A DNA stretch of 64,000 nucleotides from Candida dubliniensis CD36 (lineage: Eukaryota; Ascomycota; Pichiomycetes; Serinales; Debaryomycetaceae), in assembly GCF_000026945.1 (NCBI RefSeq), contig NC_012867.1, positions 372,001-436,000 on the forward strand. The letters run 5' to 3'. This document shows, piece after piece, positions 53,773 through 63,827 of the stretch (positions within the stretch are counted from its first letter, which is position 1; every line of letters begins with the position of its first letter). Both the position numbers and the translations under genes were made by a program. Below the pieces are notes generated by a model. That model was not told the origin of the DNA and ran no database searches. It worked only from the letters and a program-made list of their open reading frames with translations.

Positions 53773-54627
53773 ATGGACGACGTTGATTCAGCTTTGGTAG
53801 ATAATGTCAAATCCTTTGCCGCTGGTGGTTTTGGTGGTATATGTGCCGTTTTGACTGGTCATCCTTTTGATTTAGTTAAGGTGAGATTACAAACTGGTTT
53901 GTATAATTCATCAATTCAATGTATCAAACAAACAATTGCTAAAGATGGTTTGACTGGACTTTATCGTGGTGTTTTACCACCATTATTGGGAGTCACTCCA
54001 ATGTTTGCTGTGTCATTCTGGGGTTACGATGTTGGTAAAAGACTTGTTTCAACATACACTGGTAAATCAATTGATCAATTTGAAATCAAAGAAATTTCTA
54101 CTGCCGGGTTTATTAGTGCAATCCCAACTACTTTGGTTGCTGCTCCTTTTGAAAGAGTTAAAGTCATGATGCAAATCCAAGAAGGAAATAAATCAAAATC
54201 AATGGCTGGTGTGGTTGCTGAGATGTACAGAACTGGTGGTCTTAGATCAATTTTCAAAGGTTCAGTCGCCACCTTAGCAAGAGATGGTCCTGGTTCTGCC
54301 TTGTATTTTGCTACCTACGAATATTTAAAGAAAGAATTATCTTCTCCAGGTCAAGACTTGTCATTGTTTGCAATTATGACTGCTGGTGGATTTGCTGGTG
54401 TTTCTATGTGGTTGGGTGTCTTCCCAATTGATACTATTAAATCAACACAACAATCTTCAAATGTTCCAATCTCAATAATACAAACTACGAAAAACATCTA
54501 TGCCAAAGGTGGTATTAAAGCCTTTTTCCCAGGTGTTGGTCCAGCATTAGCAAGATCGTTCCCTGCAAATGCTGCAACTTTCTTGGGTGTGGAGTTGGCT
54601 AGAAAAGCATTAGACCTGGTTATATAA
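53773..54627 (+). CDS. CRC1: Mitochondrial carnitine/acylcarnitine carrier
   Basis: Exchanges acetylcarnitine for carnitine across the inner membrane, linking peroxisomal fatty-acid oxidation to respiration. The 284-residue protein has three carrier repeats. Each has the Px(D/E)xx(K/R)x(K/R) motif: HPFDLVKVRLQ, APFERVKVMMQ and FPIDTIKSTQQ. AAGGFGGICAVLTGHPFDLVK and TPMFAVSFWGYDVGK resemble carnitine carriers rather than other SLC25 members. Yeast Crc1 is 327 residues. The penultimate codons include CTG. A CCTCGG site upstream fits control by fatty acids. Confidence 0.9.
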   Translation: MDDVDSALVDNVKSFAAGGFGGICAVLTGHPFDLVKVRLQTGLYNSSIQCIKQTIAKDGLTGLYRGVLPPLLGVTPMFAVSFWGYDVGKRLVSTYTGKSIDQFEIKEISTAGFISAIPTTLVAAPFERVKVMMQIQEGNKSKSMAGVVAEMYRTGGLRSIFKGSVATLARDGPGSALYFATYEYLKKELSSPGQDLSLFAIMTAGGFAGVSMWLGVFPIDTIKSTQQSSNVPISIIQTTKNIYAKGGIKAFFPGVGPALARSFPANAATFLGVELARKALDLVI

Positions 54628-54951
54628 TCTATTTATTTATAAAAGTTTACATATTCTAAAGTATATGGTTTTGTTTTTGATATAATTCTGGATGTATAGG
54701 ACCTTGATGGTTGTAAACAAATATGCCTCTCCTATAGTATTATTTGTCGTGCACTGTTGCCAATATTGTACGATTGTTAGAGCAGTTTTTTTTTTTTTTT
54801 TTCTGTCGCCCAGTTTGTAAATTCTTGTTGTTGTAACAAGACATTTGAATAGAAGCTAATTTTTTTTTTTTTTTTTTTGTCGATAAGATTTGAATTTGAA
54901 TTCAGTTTCGACAAGACCAATTTCATTTAATTCAACAATTGAAACACAACA
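54628..54951. other. Spacer between CRC1 and VMA4, no gene seen
   Basis: A 324-bp interval with poly(T) near 54788-54801 and 54862-54878. It holds the CRC1 3' end and VMA4 promoter. Confidence 0.45.
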
Positions 54952-55711
54952 ATGGCTTTATCAGACGAACAGGTATGTTTGATATTTGGTTGAATTTGAG
55001 ACTTGGAGTTTGTAATAATGTTACTAACAATCTTGTTTTTTGTTTATCTAGGTTAAATCAGAGCTTTCCAAAATGCAAGCCTTCATTGAGAAGGAAGCCA
55101 AGGAGAAGGCTAAGGAAATCAAATTAAAAGCTGACGAAGAATATGAAATTGAAAAGGCATCCATTGTCAGATCCGAAACTGCAGCTATAGATAGTACATA
55201 TGAACAAAAATTAAAAAAGGCAAGCTTGGCTCAACAGATTACAAAGTCTACTATTGGTAATAAAACCAGATTGAGAATTTTATCTACCAAAGACGAAGTG
55301 TTGCATGACATTTTTGATGAAGCTGAGGCCGAATTGAAGAAAATCACCAAAGACAAGAAACAGTATAAACCAGTTTTGGTTGGGTTGATCGAAGAAGGTG
55401 TGTTGGCATTGATGGAACCAAAAGTTAGTATTAAAGTTAGAGAACAAGATGTTGATGTCGCCAAGGAAGCCATAACTGAAGCTGCTAAAAACTTTGAAGA
55501 AAAAGCCAAGTTTAAAGTAGAAATTTCAATCGATGACAAGAACTTTTTAGCTACAGACATTGCTGGTGGTGTCGTGGTAGTCAATGGTTCAGGTAAAATC
55601 GAAGTTGATAACACTTTAGAAGAGAGATTAAAGATCTTATCTGAAGAAGCTTTGCCAGCCATTAGATTAGAATTATTTGGACCTTCCACCACTAGAAAAT
55701 TCTTTGATTAA
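54952..55711 (+). CDS. VMA4: V-type proton ATPase subunit E, spliced
   Basis: Peripheral-stalk subunit of the vacuolar proton pump. Exon 1 (54952-54972) encodes only MALSDEQ. A 79-nt intron (54973-55051) follows, and exon 2 (55052-55711) adds 219 residues, total 226 against 233 in yeast Vma4. The protein is a long helix (KSELSKMQAFIEKEAKEKAK and onward) followed by the C-terminal alpha/beta domain ending in TLEERLKILSEEALPAIRLE, typical of subunit E. Without the intron the first residues would be lost. Codon use suggests high expression. Confidence 0.95.
54973..55051 (+). other. VMA4: Intron in VMA4 (79 nt)
   Basis: Donor GTATGT at 54973-54978, branch point TACTAAC at 55022-55028 and acceptor CTAG ending at 55051. 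Phase 0 after codon 7. Confidence 0.94.
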
Positions 55712-56056
55712 TTTGATACAAGTTGAGTGTTTCCTTTACCAAGCCCTACCTCTCAACTTCAAATATTATTAGTAGTATTTTTTTTTTTATAATTGAAAAT
55801 TTTGTAATCTCCAATCAATAATAAAGACAGAAAAAGACTCTTTGTTTGATAAGACAGTCTCTTCTTTTTACTCGTAAGTCTGCACAGATTCTCAAACAAA
55901 TTTGGTGTTACACTACAGACAATTTGTTTTGCTCAAGCATCTTATCAATGGCAATGCACCCAAGAAAAAAAAAAAAAAATTCCTTAGAAATGAAAGAAAT
56001 ATCAAGTAGTTTTCTTTGACTCAAAACTATATTGACGATAGATTCATAGAGGACAA
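55712..56056. other. Spacer between VMA4 and the Mg2+ channel gene, no gene seen
   Basis: A 345-bp interval with T and A tracts (near 55780 and 55963-55979). No gene or RNA is seen. Confidence 0.45.
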
Positions 56057-57463
56057 ATGTACCATATTCATCGACTATTAGTTCCTATACAGTCAAATAG
56101 TGTGTTTTTCTCCTTGTCACAACTACCGAAATCCTCACTAATAGGTTGTCGTTATAAATCAAATAATGTCCGATATCAATACAGCAAAAAACCTTTGAAA
56201 AACTCGATTCTTCACAATTTGGGTTCATCTTCAAGTAGTACTGAATCCGAGATTTTGAACAAGCTTAAGCCAATAACACCAAATGACTTGTACGTTTCAT
56301 GCACAAGTTTTGACCGACTAGGAAATATTACAGCCGTGTCCAGAAAATACCCCAAAATGCAATTCCTTAAAGAAAACCATTTATTTCCTAGAGATTTGAG
56401 AAAAATAGATACTTCATCTATTGATGTTGTTCCAGTAATTATGATTCGGCCTTCAAGTGCGATATTAGTCAATCTTTTGCATATTAAAGCAATTATAAAA
56501 AAAGACAATGTTATGGTGTTTGATACATCCAAGAGCGAAGTAGCAACAAAGTTGGGAATTTTCATGTATGATTTGGAATTGAAATTAAAATCTCCAGGTA
56601 ACAATGTTTGTTATGAATTTAGAGCATTAGAATCGATATTGGTTAGTGTTACTAGTTATTTAGAAGCTGAAATTAAGTTACATCGACAGCAATGTGGGAT
56701 CATTTTGGCAGAATTGGAAGATGAAGTTGATAGAACAAAATTACAAGAATTATTGATTCGTCTGAAAAAATTACTGAGCTTTCACCAACGAGCCATCTTA
56801 ATTCGTGATGTATTGGAGGAATTATTAGAAAATGACGAGGATTTAGCAGGAATGTATTTGACTGACCTCAAAAGATTCGAACCTGAAGAAGAAAATTATG
56901 AAGAAATAGAACTGATCTTGGAAAGTTATTACAACCAATGTGATGAATATGTCCAACAAGCTGGTAGTCTATTAAGTGATATCAAAGCAACAGAAGAAAT
57001 TGTGAATATTATACTAGACGCAAATAGAAACTCGTTAATGTTGTTTGAACTAAAAATAACAGTTTATACTTTGGGATTCACTGTGGCTACATTAGTGCCT
57101 GCATTTTATGGAATGAATCTTAAGAATTATATCGAGGAAACAAATTGGGGATTTGGATTGGTATTAGTGGTATCGTTATTGCAAGGATTAGCAATAACTT
57201 GGTTAAATTTTAGAAAGTTGCATAAAGTGCAAAAATTAACAATGATGGGTACAAGTAACACGAGTAAGGCAGGCAATAGTTTATCTCGTCATATTCCTGT
57301 TGGCTCACATGTAGATAGATGGAAAAGAGGATCTTTTCTCTATCGGTTGTTTTATGGCTCAGGTGGGAAGTATTCAAAATCTAGCAAGAAATTTGATATG
57401 CCCACAAATAGAGAAAAGGACGCGATGTGGAGAATGATTAATGACGATAAAGCCATAAAATAG
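56057..57463 (+). CDS. Mrs2/Lpe10-type mitochondrial Mg2+ channel subunit
   Basis: CorA-like magnesium channel of the inner mitochondrial membrane. The 468-residue product has a basic presequence (MYHIHRLLVPIQSNSVFFSL and onward). A helical matrix domain follows with RDLRKID and IMIRPSSAILVNLLHIKAII in part. The C-terminus has two membrane segments. The signature YGMNL follows the first (LVPAFYGMNLKNYIEE). The second is followed by a basic tail. Yeast Mrs2 is 470 and Lpe10/Mfm1 is 413 residues. Length favours Mrs2, but both paralogues share these motifs, so I do not choose a symbol. Confidence 0.9.
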   Translation: MYHIHRLLVPIQSNSVFFSLSQLPKSSLIGCRYKSNNVRYQYSKKPLKNSILHNLGSSSSSTESEILNKLKPITPNDLYVSCTSFDRLGNITAVSRKYPKMQFLKENHLFPRDLRKIDTSSIDVVPVIMIRPSSAILVNLLHIKAIIKKDNVMVFDTSKSEVATKLGIFMYDLELKLKSPGNNVCYEFRALESILVSVTSYLEAEIKLHRQQCGIILAELEDEVDRTKLQELLIRLKKLLSFHQRAILIRDVLEELLENDEDLAGMYLTDLKRFEPEEENYEEIELILESYYNQCDEYVQQAGSLLSDIKATEEIVNIILDANRNSLMLFELKITVYTLGFTVATLVPAFYGMNLKNYIEETNWGFGLVLVVSLLQGLAITWLNFRKLHKVQKLTMMGTSNTSKAGNSLSRHIPVGSHVDRWKRGSFLYRLFYGSGGKYSKSSKKFDMPTNREKDAMWRMINDDKAIK

Positions 57464-57603
57464 GAAATATTTTCTATTATTCACTTGTAAATAGTGTTCA
57501 ATTAATATATATAGAGTGCCGAATACAAATTCAAGAAAAACGATTTTCCACCTTTTTTTTTTTTGTTTTGTTTAATCTACATTTATATTTTCTATCTATT
57601 AAT

Positions 57604-58503
57604 CTAGTCCGATTCAATTTTATCTTCATCCAAATCGGATTTGTTTACAACTTTGTTATCGTCACTTCCCGAGTCCTCATCATCTGAATCCTTGATATAA
57701 GCTGGTAATTCGTCATTTTCTTCTGGCTCAGCAATTTCTGCGGTGGTAATCACTTCATCATCAGCAAATTTCATGTGCTTACCAGTAGATTTTGTTTCCA
57801 GTCTTTCTTTATAAACTGGTTGAGCATTTCTTTCTTCACCAGGAGTAATCAATGTACCTTCAACGGAAACAATTCTACCAGTAGTATGAATGGCCTTAAT
57901 AGTGAACTGTAATTTTCCTTCAACTTTCGTTTCAGATTCATCCACCCAATGACCAAAAGTTTTCTTGTCATCGCTAGACACTTCATCAATTTGGTTAGGA
58001 ACAAAAGCCCAAGTGTTAGGAATATTGTATTTCTTTATACTGGCATTAAATGTATCGCATATCAAAAGACCAATATGGGATGGGGTTTGCATATATATAT
58101 CACCTTCCAAAACATCACCAACTTCTGGACACCAGCATAAAAAGTCCACTGAAATCCACAAAAATGTAAAAGGTGAACTTCCTTCTATTTTGGCAAGACT
58201 ATAAGCTGAATCTTCATTGTTATAGTTATTTTCCAAAAATTTGATATTTGAATATGCCACCACAATCCCTTTAGCCTTGACAAAATACGTCATTATTAAA
58301 GGATCCAAATGCTGTTGTTTAATACCATTTATTGGGTCTTGTAAATGTACTGGTGCCAATGATACATATAACGATGTAGAAACTGTTTTAAAACATTCAG
58401 ATAAGCCATTGCCATCTTTAGGATTAGTGGATTGCACAGTTGCTCTTCTTTTGGACGCCAGACTAAAGTTATCTACTGGTCTTTTTCTAACTTCCACTGA
58501 CAT
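57604..58503 (-). CDS. RPA43: RNA polymerase I subunit A43
   Basis: Subunit of the Pol I stalk that contacts Rrn3 in rDNA transcription (nucleolus). The 299-residue protein shows the Rpa43 order: N-terminal tip domain (SLYVSLAPVHLQDPINGIKQ), then the OB-fold part (FLWISVDFLCWCPEVGDVLEG in part, with HIGLLICDTFNASI). The C-terminal tail is acidic (SDDEDSGSDDN). Yeast A43 is 326 residues. The start is complementary to 58501-58503. GATGAG at about 58614-58619, 111 bp upstream, could be a PAC element next to a T tract. Confidence 0.92.
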   Translation of the reverse strand: MSVEVRKRPVDNFSLASKRRATVQSTNPKDGNGLSECFKTVSTSLYVSLAPVHLQDPINGIKQQHLDPLIMTYFVKAKGIVVAYSNIKFLENNYNNEDSAYSLAKIEGSSPFTFLWISVDFLCWCPEVGDVLEGDIYMQTPSHIGLLICDTFNASIKKYNIPNTWAFVPNQIDEVSSDDKKTFGHWVDESETKVEGKLQFTIKAIHTTGRIVSVEGTLITPGEERNAQPVYKERLETKSTGKHMKFADDEVITTAEIAEPEENDELPAYIKDSDDEDSGSDDNKVVNKSDLDEDKIESD

Positions 58504-59832
58504 ATCAAATGAATTTGGATTTCCTTACTATTCAATTGAACCAAACAACGATAAAACGAATTGCTTGCGACTTGTAATTCAGTTTTTTTTTTTTTTTTTT
58601 TCAAACTTCTGGTGATGAGGTTCTCTATTTTTTTTTTTTTACAACCAAACCGATGATTTATGGAGATTTTGTGTACAGGCTGTTTTATTTTACTTTTCTG
58701 TCAAATTTGCACTACTTCTAATTTGTGTGCAAATATTCTATTTTACTTGATTTTTATATACTTTTATTTTACAATACTTTTTTAATAGGACTTTTTATAT
58801 CTTTTCTTTATCATCTGATCTTTTATACAATATTTTCTTACGATTATAACTTTCAATTAAGAAATATAACTTCTTATTAGCATTCTCCTACAAGTTCTTA
58901 AGTTCCTAGGAAATTCTTCGAAAACATAATTAAAGAATAAAAGTGTAAAACAAACAACATACACACTGAAATTTAGATAATTCTGCCCATCGTTTTGGAA
59001 TATAAGTTTGTGTTATCGGTAGTGGATAATTCCACTTTATGGTTTTAGTTTTCTGTCTTGCTTTGTATTAGTTTTGGTTTCCGGAAACGGATATTAGTCT
59101 TTTCCTCGTAGATGTTTTGTAACTTTTCTTGCCTTTTGATTTTACGTAGGTTAATATCGGTACAATATTCTTCTCTCACGGCACAATTGATAGTATATAT
59201 GATTTCTTATAAACCCTAGGCATTTCTACATCTTATACAAAAGTGAGCAAAAGAAAACAAGACATATTCAATTTTAGTATTAATTCGGTAAAGTTTAGAT
59301 CTACTGTATTTTCTGTCATCTTGATAGATCGAAACGAAATTTCAGTCACATATAGGTATCCTAATCTAAAATCTAGGTTCTCGCTTGATAAAACTTTAAT
59401 TCTGTAATTATTGTTTGTTTGTTCGTTTGAATTGTTAAGGTATGTATTTTGGCTATGTTGTACCACGAGGCTAGAACATTCTTTCTCTTGTTTGTCCCAA
59501 ACTCTTTCAATTAGGCTCTGTAGAATATTCAACTCAAAACCTTGATTTGGAAAAAGTTATAATTTATTAGATTTTCAATAAAGCTGTGTAATTTACTTTG
59601 TGTTTACGTTTTAAAATTTGTAATTTAGGTTATGTAGCTTTTATTCCTTCAAGTCACGTGCCTTAACAATTAATAATCAGCAGCCATATCTTACGTTCCG
59701 TGAAACTTAAAACTAGGTTTCTCAATTGTTTTCGGTTCTTTCTGTAGTCCAAACAAAGCAACACGGTCAAACTTGCTTGCTGAAAGAAAGGATTCCCGTT
59801 GTTATGCTCTTGGTGGCATATCTCTTATTATA
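58504..59832. other. RPA43 upstream and RCM1 3' region, 1.3 kb without a gene
   Basis: This long T-rich interval lies between two minus-strand genes. The largest open frame (59233-59532, minus) has no recognisable features. TCACGTG occurs at about 59654-59660. I saw no tRNA boxes or clear snoRNA motifs, but a noncoding RNA cannot be excluded by eye. Confidence 0.45.
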
Positions 59833-61221
59833 TCAGTTCTCGTGGTCTTCTTGAGCTGGTCTTACAAAACATGCTGCAAAAAACCCAATTCCACCATCTT
59901 GTTTAGGATTTGCTCGCACACAGCCACCTGCTAATCTCGTACATTCCTCTGGATCCCTCGACATCTTGACAAATTCTTCTTCAAGCCCTCTTCTGTCCCA
60001 TTTCGGTAATACAACTTCTCGGTCAGCCAACTTCCATCCACGACGATTTACTTCTGGATCCAGTAATAAATCGACAACCACCCGCTCATTTTCTTGCGCA
60101 TGAATTGAACATGTTGAATAAACAACTTTCTTGGCTGAAGGGAACAGCAACGCATGTTTCATTATGGCAAACTGAAATCCCGCTAATTTATTAAGCCTTT
60201 CGGTGTTGACATTTTCGGTTTCTTCTTCATTATGTGAATCTTCTAATGCCCTTCCAAAAATACCTGATCCACTACACGATGGATCGACAACTAATCCAGT
60301 AACATCAGGAAAGTCATCGGGTTTTGTGGTTGTGAAATCAGCGTGAGTAACTTGAATAAGTTTCTTTTTCGCCTTACCTGTGGCTTTTTCACACATGGTC
60401 TTTAAAATCTTCACTCTTTTTGGATCCCGTTCAAATGCATACACGACTGAATCTGAATTTGGTAAATGTGCTGCTGCATGTGTCGTTTTGTTACCTGGTG
60501 CTGCACAAGCATCTATAACTTGGGTATGGACATCCTTGGGATCTGAATTAAGAATGTGACTTGGGAAACAAGATGCACGATCCTGGATAATTATTTCCCC
60601 TAATCTGTAAGCTTCAGTTGATGTGATTTTTTCTCTCGGATGAACCCCAAATAAATTGGGAATATAATCATCAGAATAAATCATCCCTGTTCCCGTGATT
60701 TCATCAATTGAGCTTACTGGTTGTAGTTTCTGGAAGAATGGATGCTTGGTGTAAAATCTATCCTTATCAATTTTGATAGTATTAATTCTGAACCACCGTA
60801 TTGGGGTTTCATCTTCATCAGCCTCCTTCGTGGGTAATTGGTCAACAGATTTAACTTTATATTTTAATTTCAATTTGATGAATTCAGCTTGTAATCTTGT
60901 CTTGTTCAGTAAAAATGCATCTTTAAGAGGATGTTTCCCACTCTGAATTCTACCTTTCGAGGAAAACAACAAATCATGGATCATTAAACATAATAATTCA
61001 TTGCTTATTTTCGCTTTTTTAAATTGAAGATCTTGTCGGATTTTTGATTTTTTTATAATCACATCAATGTATTCTTTGTATTTTAATGTAGAATAAACTA
61101 ACGCAAAGATATGCTTAGGGGAATTGGTTAATCTTTTATCGTTGAATATACGAGATTGTAGACTCCCATTAGTTCCTTTGTTTGGTTTCAAAAACTTTTC
61201 TGCTTCAAAATATAACTTCAT
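59833..61221 (-). CDS. RCM1: Rcm1/NSUN5-type 25S rRNA m5C methyltransferase
   Basis: Methylates a cytosine of 25S rRNA (nucleolus). I chose the ATG complementary to 61219-61221 (MKLYFEAEKFLKPNKG), which matches the family N-terminus, giving 462 residues. An upstream ATG complementary to 61345-61347 would add 42 residues rich in lysine runs and encoded by poly(A)-like DNA. It could be leader. The NSUN fold shows the SAM motif VIDACAAPGNKTTHAA, the PSCSGSG cysteine (about residue 315) and the catalytic YSTCSIHAQENE (about 371). The ending GIGFFAACF is typical. Confidence 0.9.
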   Translation of the reverse strand: MKLYFEAEKFLKPNKGTNGSLQSRIFNDKRLTNSPKHIFALVYSTLKYKEYIDVIIKKSKIRQDLQFKKAKISNELLCLMIHDLLFSSKGRIQSGKHPLKDAFLLNKTRLQAEFIKLKLKYKVKSVDQLPTKEADEDETPIRWFRINTIKIDKDRFYTKHPFFQKLQPVSSIDEITGTGMIYSDDYIPNLFGVHPREKITSTEAYRLGEIIIQDRASCFPSHILNSDPKDVHTQVIDACAAPGNKTTHAAAHLPNSDSVVYAFERDPKRVKILKTMCEKATGKAKKKLIQVTHADFTTTKPDDFPDVTGLVVDPSCSGSGIFGRALEDSHNEEETENVNTERLNKLAGFQFAIMKHALLFPSAKKVVYSTCSIHAQENERVVVDLLLDPEVNRRGWKLADREVVLPKWDRRGLEEEFVKMSRDPEECTRLAGGCVRANPKQDGGIGFFAACFVRPAQEDHEN

Positions 61222-61347
61222 TGGTATATAGAGGAGATGTGAATTTGAGATGAGGGCAGAGAAAGTGGATTTGGGTTTTTTTTTAGTGCATTTTTTTTTT
61301 TTCAGCTGAGTCTTGAAATCATCGTTTCTAGTGAGGGCGTAAGCCAT

Positions 61348-61742
61348 AAAACAAACCCTAAGTCAAGAATAAGTATGGGCCAAAAAAAATTAACTCCTAT
61401 ACTCTACAATAGAATACTTCTGGCTTAAGGCATTTTTATGTAACATTTTAGCCCATAGTGAAGTCATTTTTGCAGCTATAAATTATTCTTATTCTGTCGT
61501 CCCTTTTTTTTTGTTGTTCAGTGCCTAAAAGTGTATTGCGGTTCTGTAGTTTTTTTTTTTCCACAACTTAACGGTCGTGTTCGTTTTCTCAATGGAAAAT
61601 AAAAATTACAACCAACTACCAATGTTCAAACCAGTACCGCTTTTTTTTTTTTGTTTTACGTTTGCACACTCTCAAGCCTGTCCCCTCCCTGGTATCAAAA
61701 GAAGAAAGGAGTTTTTTTTTTTCAAAATCAAACTAGTTAATT
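61348..61742. promoter_or_regulatory. Divergent promoter between RCM1 and the kinase gene
   Basis: A 395-bp interval with several T tracts (near 61551, 61641 and 61713). No gene is seen. Confidence 0.45.
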
Positions 61743-63827
61743 ATGCCACAGCCACCACCAAATGCATATAAATCAGGTACTCGATTAACAGTAGGATCAC
61801 ATCAAGTTTCCATTATCAAATATATCTCCGAAGGTGGGTTTGCTCATGTATATACTTGCACAATTGATCCACCTTTTCAAGGTTCGAACGTTGCCTGTTT
61901 GAAAAGAGTAGTGGTACCAAGCAAGTGGCAGTTGAGTTTATTAAGACAAGAAGTAGATGCCATGAGAAGATTAAGAGGTAACAAACACATTGTATCTTAT
62001 ATTGATTCTCATGCTTCTCGTTTGGGTGATTCCAATACATCTGGTACCAATAATAGCCATAACCAGCAACAACAGTATGAAGTTTTTCTATTGATGGAAT
62101 ATTGTGAAAATAATGGTTTGATAGACTTTATGAACACTAGATTGGTGAATAAATTGACTGAAAAAGAGATTATAGATATAATGTATCAAGTGACTATAGG
62201 TGTGGCCATGTGTCATCACTTACGTCCACCTTTGATTCATAGAGACATTAAAATTGAAAATGTTTTAATTGATGGGAAAGGGGTTTTCAAGTTGTGTGAT
62301 TTTGGTTCGTCAGTAAATTATTTACCACCACCAAGAAATCCTCAAGAACTACAATTAATGAAGGATGACTTAATGCAACATACAACTCCACAATATCGTG
62401 CACCAGAAATGATAGATTTGAGTAAAGGGTTCCCCATAGATGACAAACTGGATATTTGGGCCTTGGGGATATTTTTATACAAATTATGCTATTACACGAC
62501 ACCTTTTGAACGACCCAATCAAAGCTCATTACAGGAGTTAGAACATACAATATTGAATTGTTCGGAAACCTTACGTTTTAATGACCAACCAGGTCTGATG
62601 TTCTCACCACGATTGAAAAATGCCATTAAAGTTTGTCTTCGAGGTGATCCCAGAAGAAGACCCAACGCCGTGCAATTGTTGGGTGAGATTGCGGCAATGA
62701 AAGGCGAGAAGACCATTCCTAACGTGATCCCATACAGTGTGATAGAACAACTGAGAGCTAAACAAACAGTGGCTCCAGAGGAAGACACCAAAAAAGGTCA
62801 AGTGTCACACGTTGAGAAAAATAAAATCACCTCTAAACCTAAGACCGACCCCTTTGCAAATATTGATAAGTCAAAACTTTTAAACAAATCAGGATATAAA
62901 TTATCCCTGGTAACTGCAGAGTCAAGGACAGTGCCAGCAAGACCTTTGAGTGCATTTTTTGACGATGGCAATACCTCAAGAATATATTCTCAAGGAAATA
63001 GATCAACGCCTTCGGTGCAAGATTATGTGAAAGAAGAATTGGCCAAGGGGGAAAGTTATGAATTTAATGAACCAGATGGAACTTTAGAGTTTTTAAAATC
63101 CAGAGAGGAAGAAAAATTTCATCAAAGAAATGATACTGGTGGAAGTTTCAAGGCAGCTTTCAAAAATGGATTGAGAAAGATAAGTACTGGTGGTAATATA
63201 AGTGCCAATAACACAGGTAGCTCAGTTAAAAGTAATCGCAGAGCAAGTCTCAAGCGTATCATCACAGGAGGAAGTAATCACAATAAAAAGAATTTTGAAG
63301 AAAATACCAAGTATATGGAAGATAGTAATCCTGTCTCCTCTGCCCCTAAAAAACTATCAATTCAACATAGGATGCAACAACTTTTGAATCAAAATGAACA
63401 TCAACACATACAGAAATCTGCACAGGGATACGGGAAGTATACCGACACCAAGGCGTCAGAAGACATTGATGAAATAAACAAACCAACACATTCCAAACTT
63501 GTTCAGAAGAAATTGTCACCACCAGCTGTACCAGTGAATCTATCATCACAGAGAAACAGAGCACAGCAACTGCTGCTCCAGAATACGACTAAGAAATATT
63601 CTGTCAAAGACTCTAAACCTTTGAGCAAAGTAAGAAATATTCCTCCCAAGGACACTGTCAAGACCAAACCACCTCCACCAAAACCTAAAAAACCAGTGTA
63701 CTTGAAGTCTCCAACTAAATTAGAAATCACAGATCAAAGAAGATTAAGTGATGCTAGTGAGATTTCAATGCCTGACTTAGATGATTTAGAGAAACAGTTT
63801 TCAAAGAGATTTCCTAGTTATGTGTAG
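61743..63827 (+). CDS. Ark1/Prk1-type protein kinase of actin and endocytosis control
   Basis: Ser/Thr kinase of the NAK family that in yeast phosphorylates endocytic coat proteins at cortical actin patches. The 694-residue protein has its kinase domain at about 22-315: Gly loop SEGGFAHVY, Lys54 in [15 protein letters not shown] with Asp168, and DFG at Asp186. Residues [20 protein letters not shown] correspond to KSDIWALGVFLYKL of Ark1/Prk1. The L is a CTG codon (residue 236), so it is probably Ser. The N-terminus ([13 protein letters not shown]) is nearly Prk1. The tail ends with [17 protein letters not shown], like the Abp1-SH3 ligands of Prk1/Ark1. Which paralogue is not settled. Confidence 0.88.
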   Translation: MPQPPPNAYKSGTRLTVGSHQVSIIKYISEGGFAHVYTCTIDPPFQGSNVACLKRVVVPSKWQLSLLRQEVDAMRRLRGNKHIVSYIDSHASRLGDSNTSGTNNSHNQQQQYEVFLLMEYCENNGLIDFMNTRLVNKLTEKEIIDIMYQVTIGVAMCHHLRPPLIHRDIKIENVLIDGKGVFKLCDFGSSVNYLPPPRNPQELQLMKDDLMQHTTPQYRAPEMIDLSKGFPIDDKLDIWALGIFLYKLCYYTTPFERPNQSSLQELEHTILNCSETLRFNDQPGLMFSPRLKNAIKVCLRGDPRRRPNAVQLLGEIAAMKGEKTIPNVIPYSVIEQLRAKQTVAPEEDTKKGQVSHVEKNKITSKPKTDPFANIDKSKLLNKSGYKLSLVTAESRTVPARPLSAFFDDGNTSRIYSQGNRSTPSVQDYVKEELAKGESYEFNEPDGTLEFLKSREEEKFHQRNDTGGSFKAAFKNGLRKISTGGNISANNTGSSVKSNRRASLKRIITGGSNHNKKNFEENTKYMEDSNPVSSAPKKLSIQHRMQQLLNQNEHQHIQKSAQGYGKYTDTKASEDIDEINKPTHSKLVQKKLSPPAVPVNLSSQRNRAQQLLLQNTTKKYSVKDSKPLSKVRNIPPKDTVKTKPPPPKPKKPVYLKSPTKLEITDQRRLSDASEISMPDLDDLEKQFSKRFPSYV

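Noticed and set aside
59233..59532. 99-codon minus-strand frame between RPA43 and RCM1
   Set aside because: No domain, composition like the surrounding spacer, and no start context or similarity I can recognise.
61891..61901. GGTTCGAAC resembling a tRNA B box near 61880
   Set aside because: It lies inside the kinase coding sequence with no A box or cloverleaf around it.
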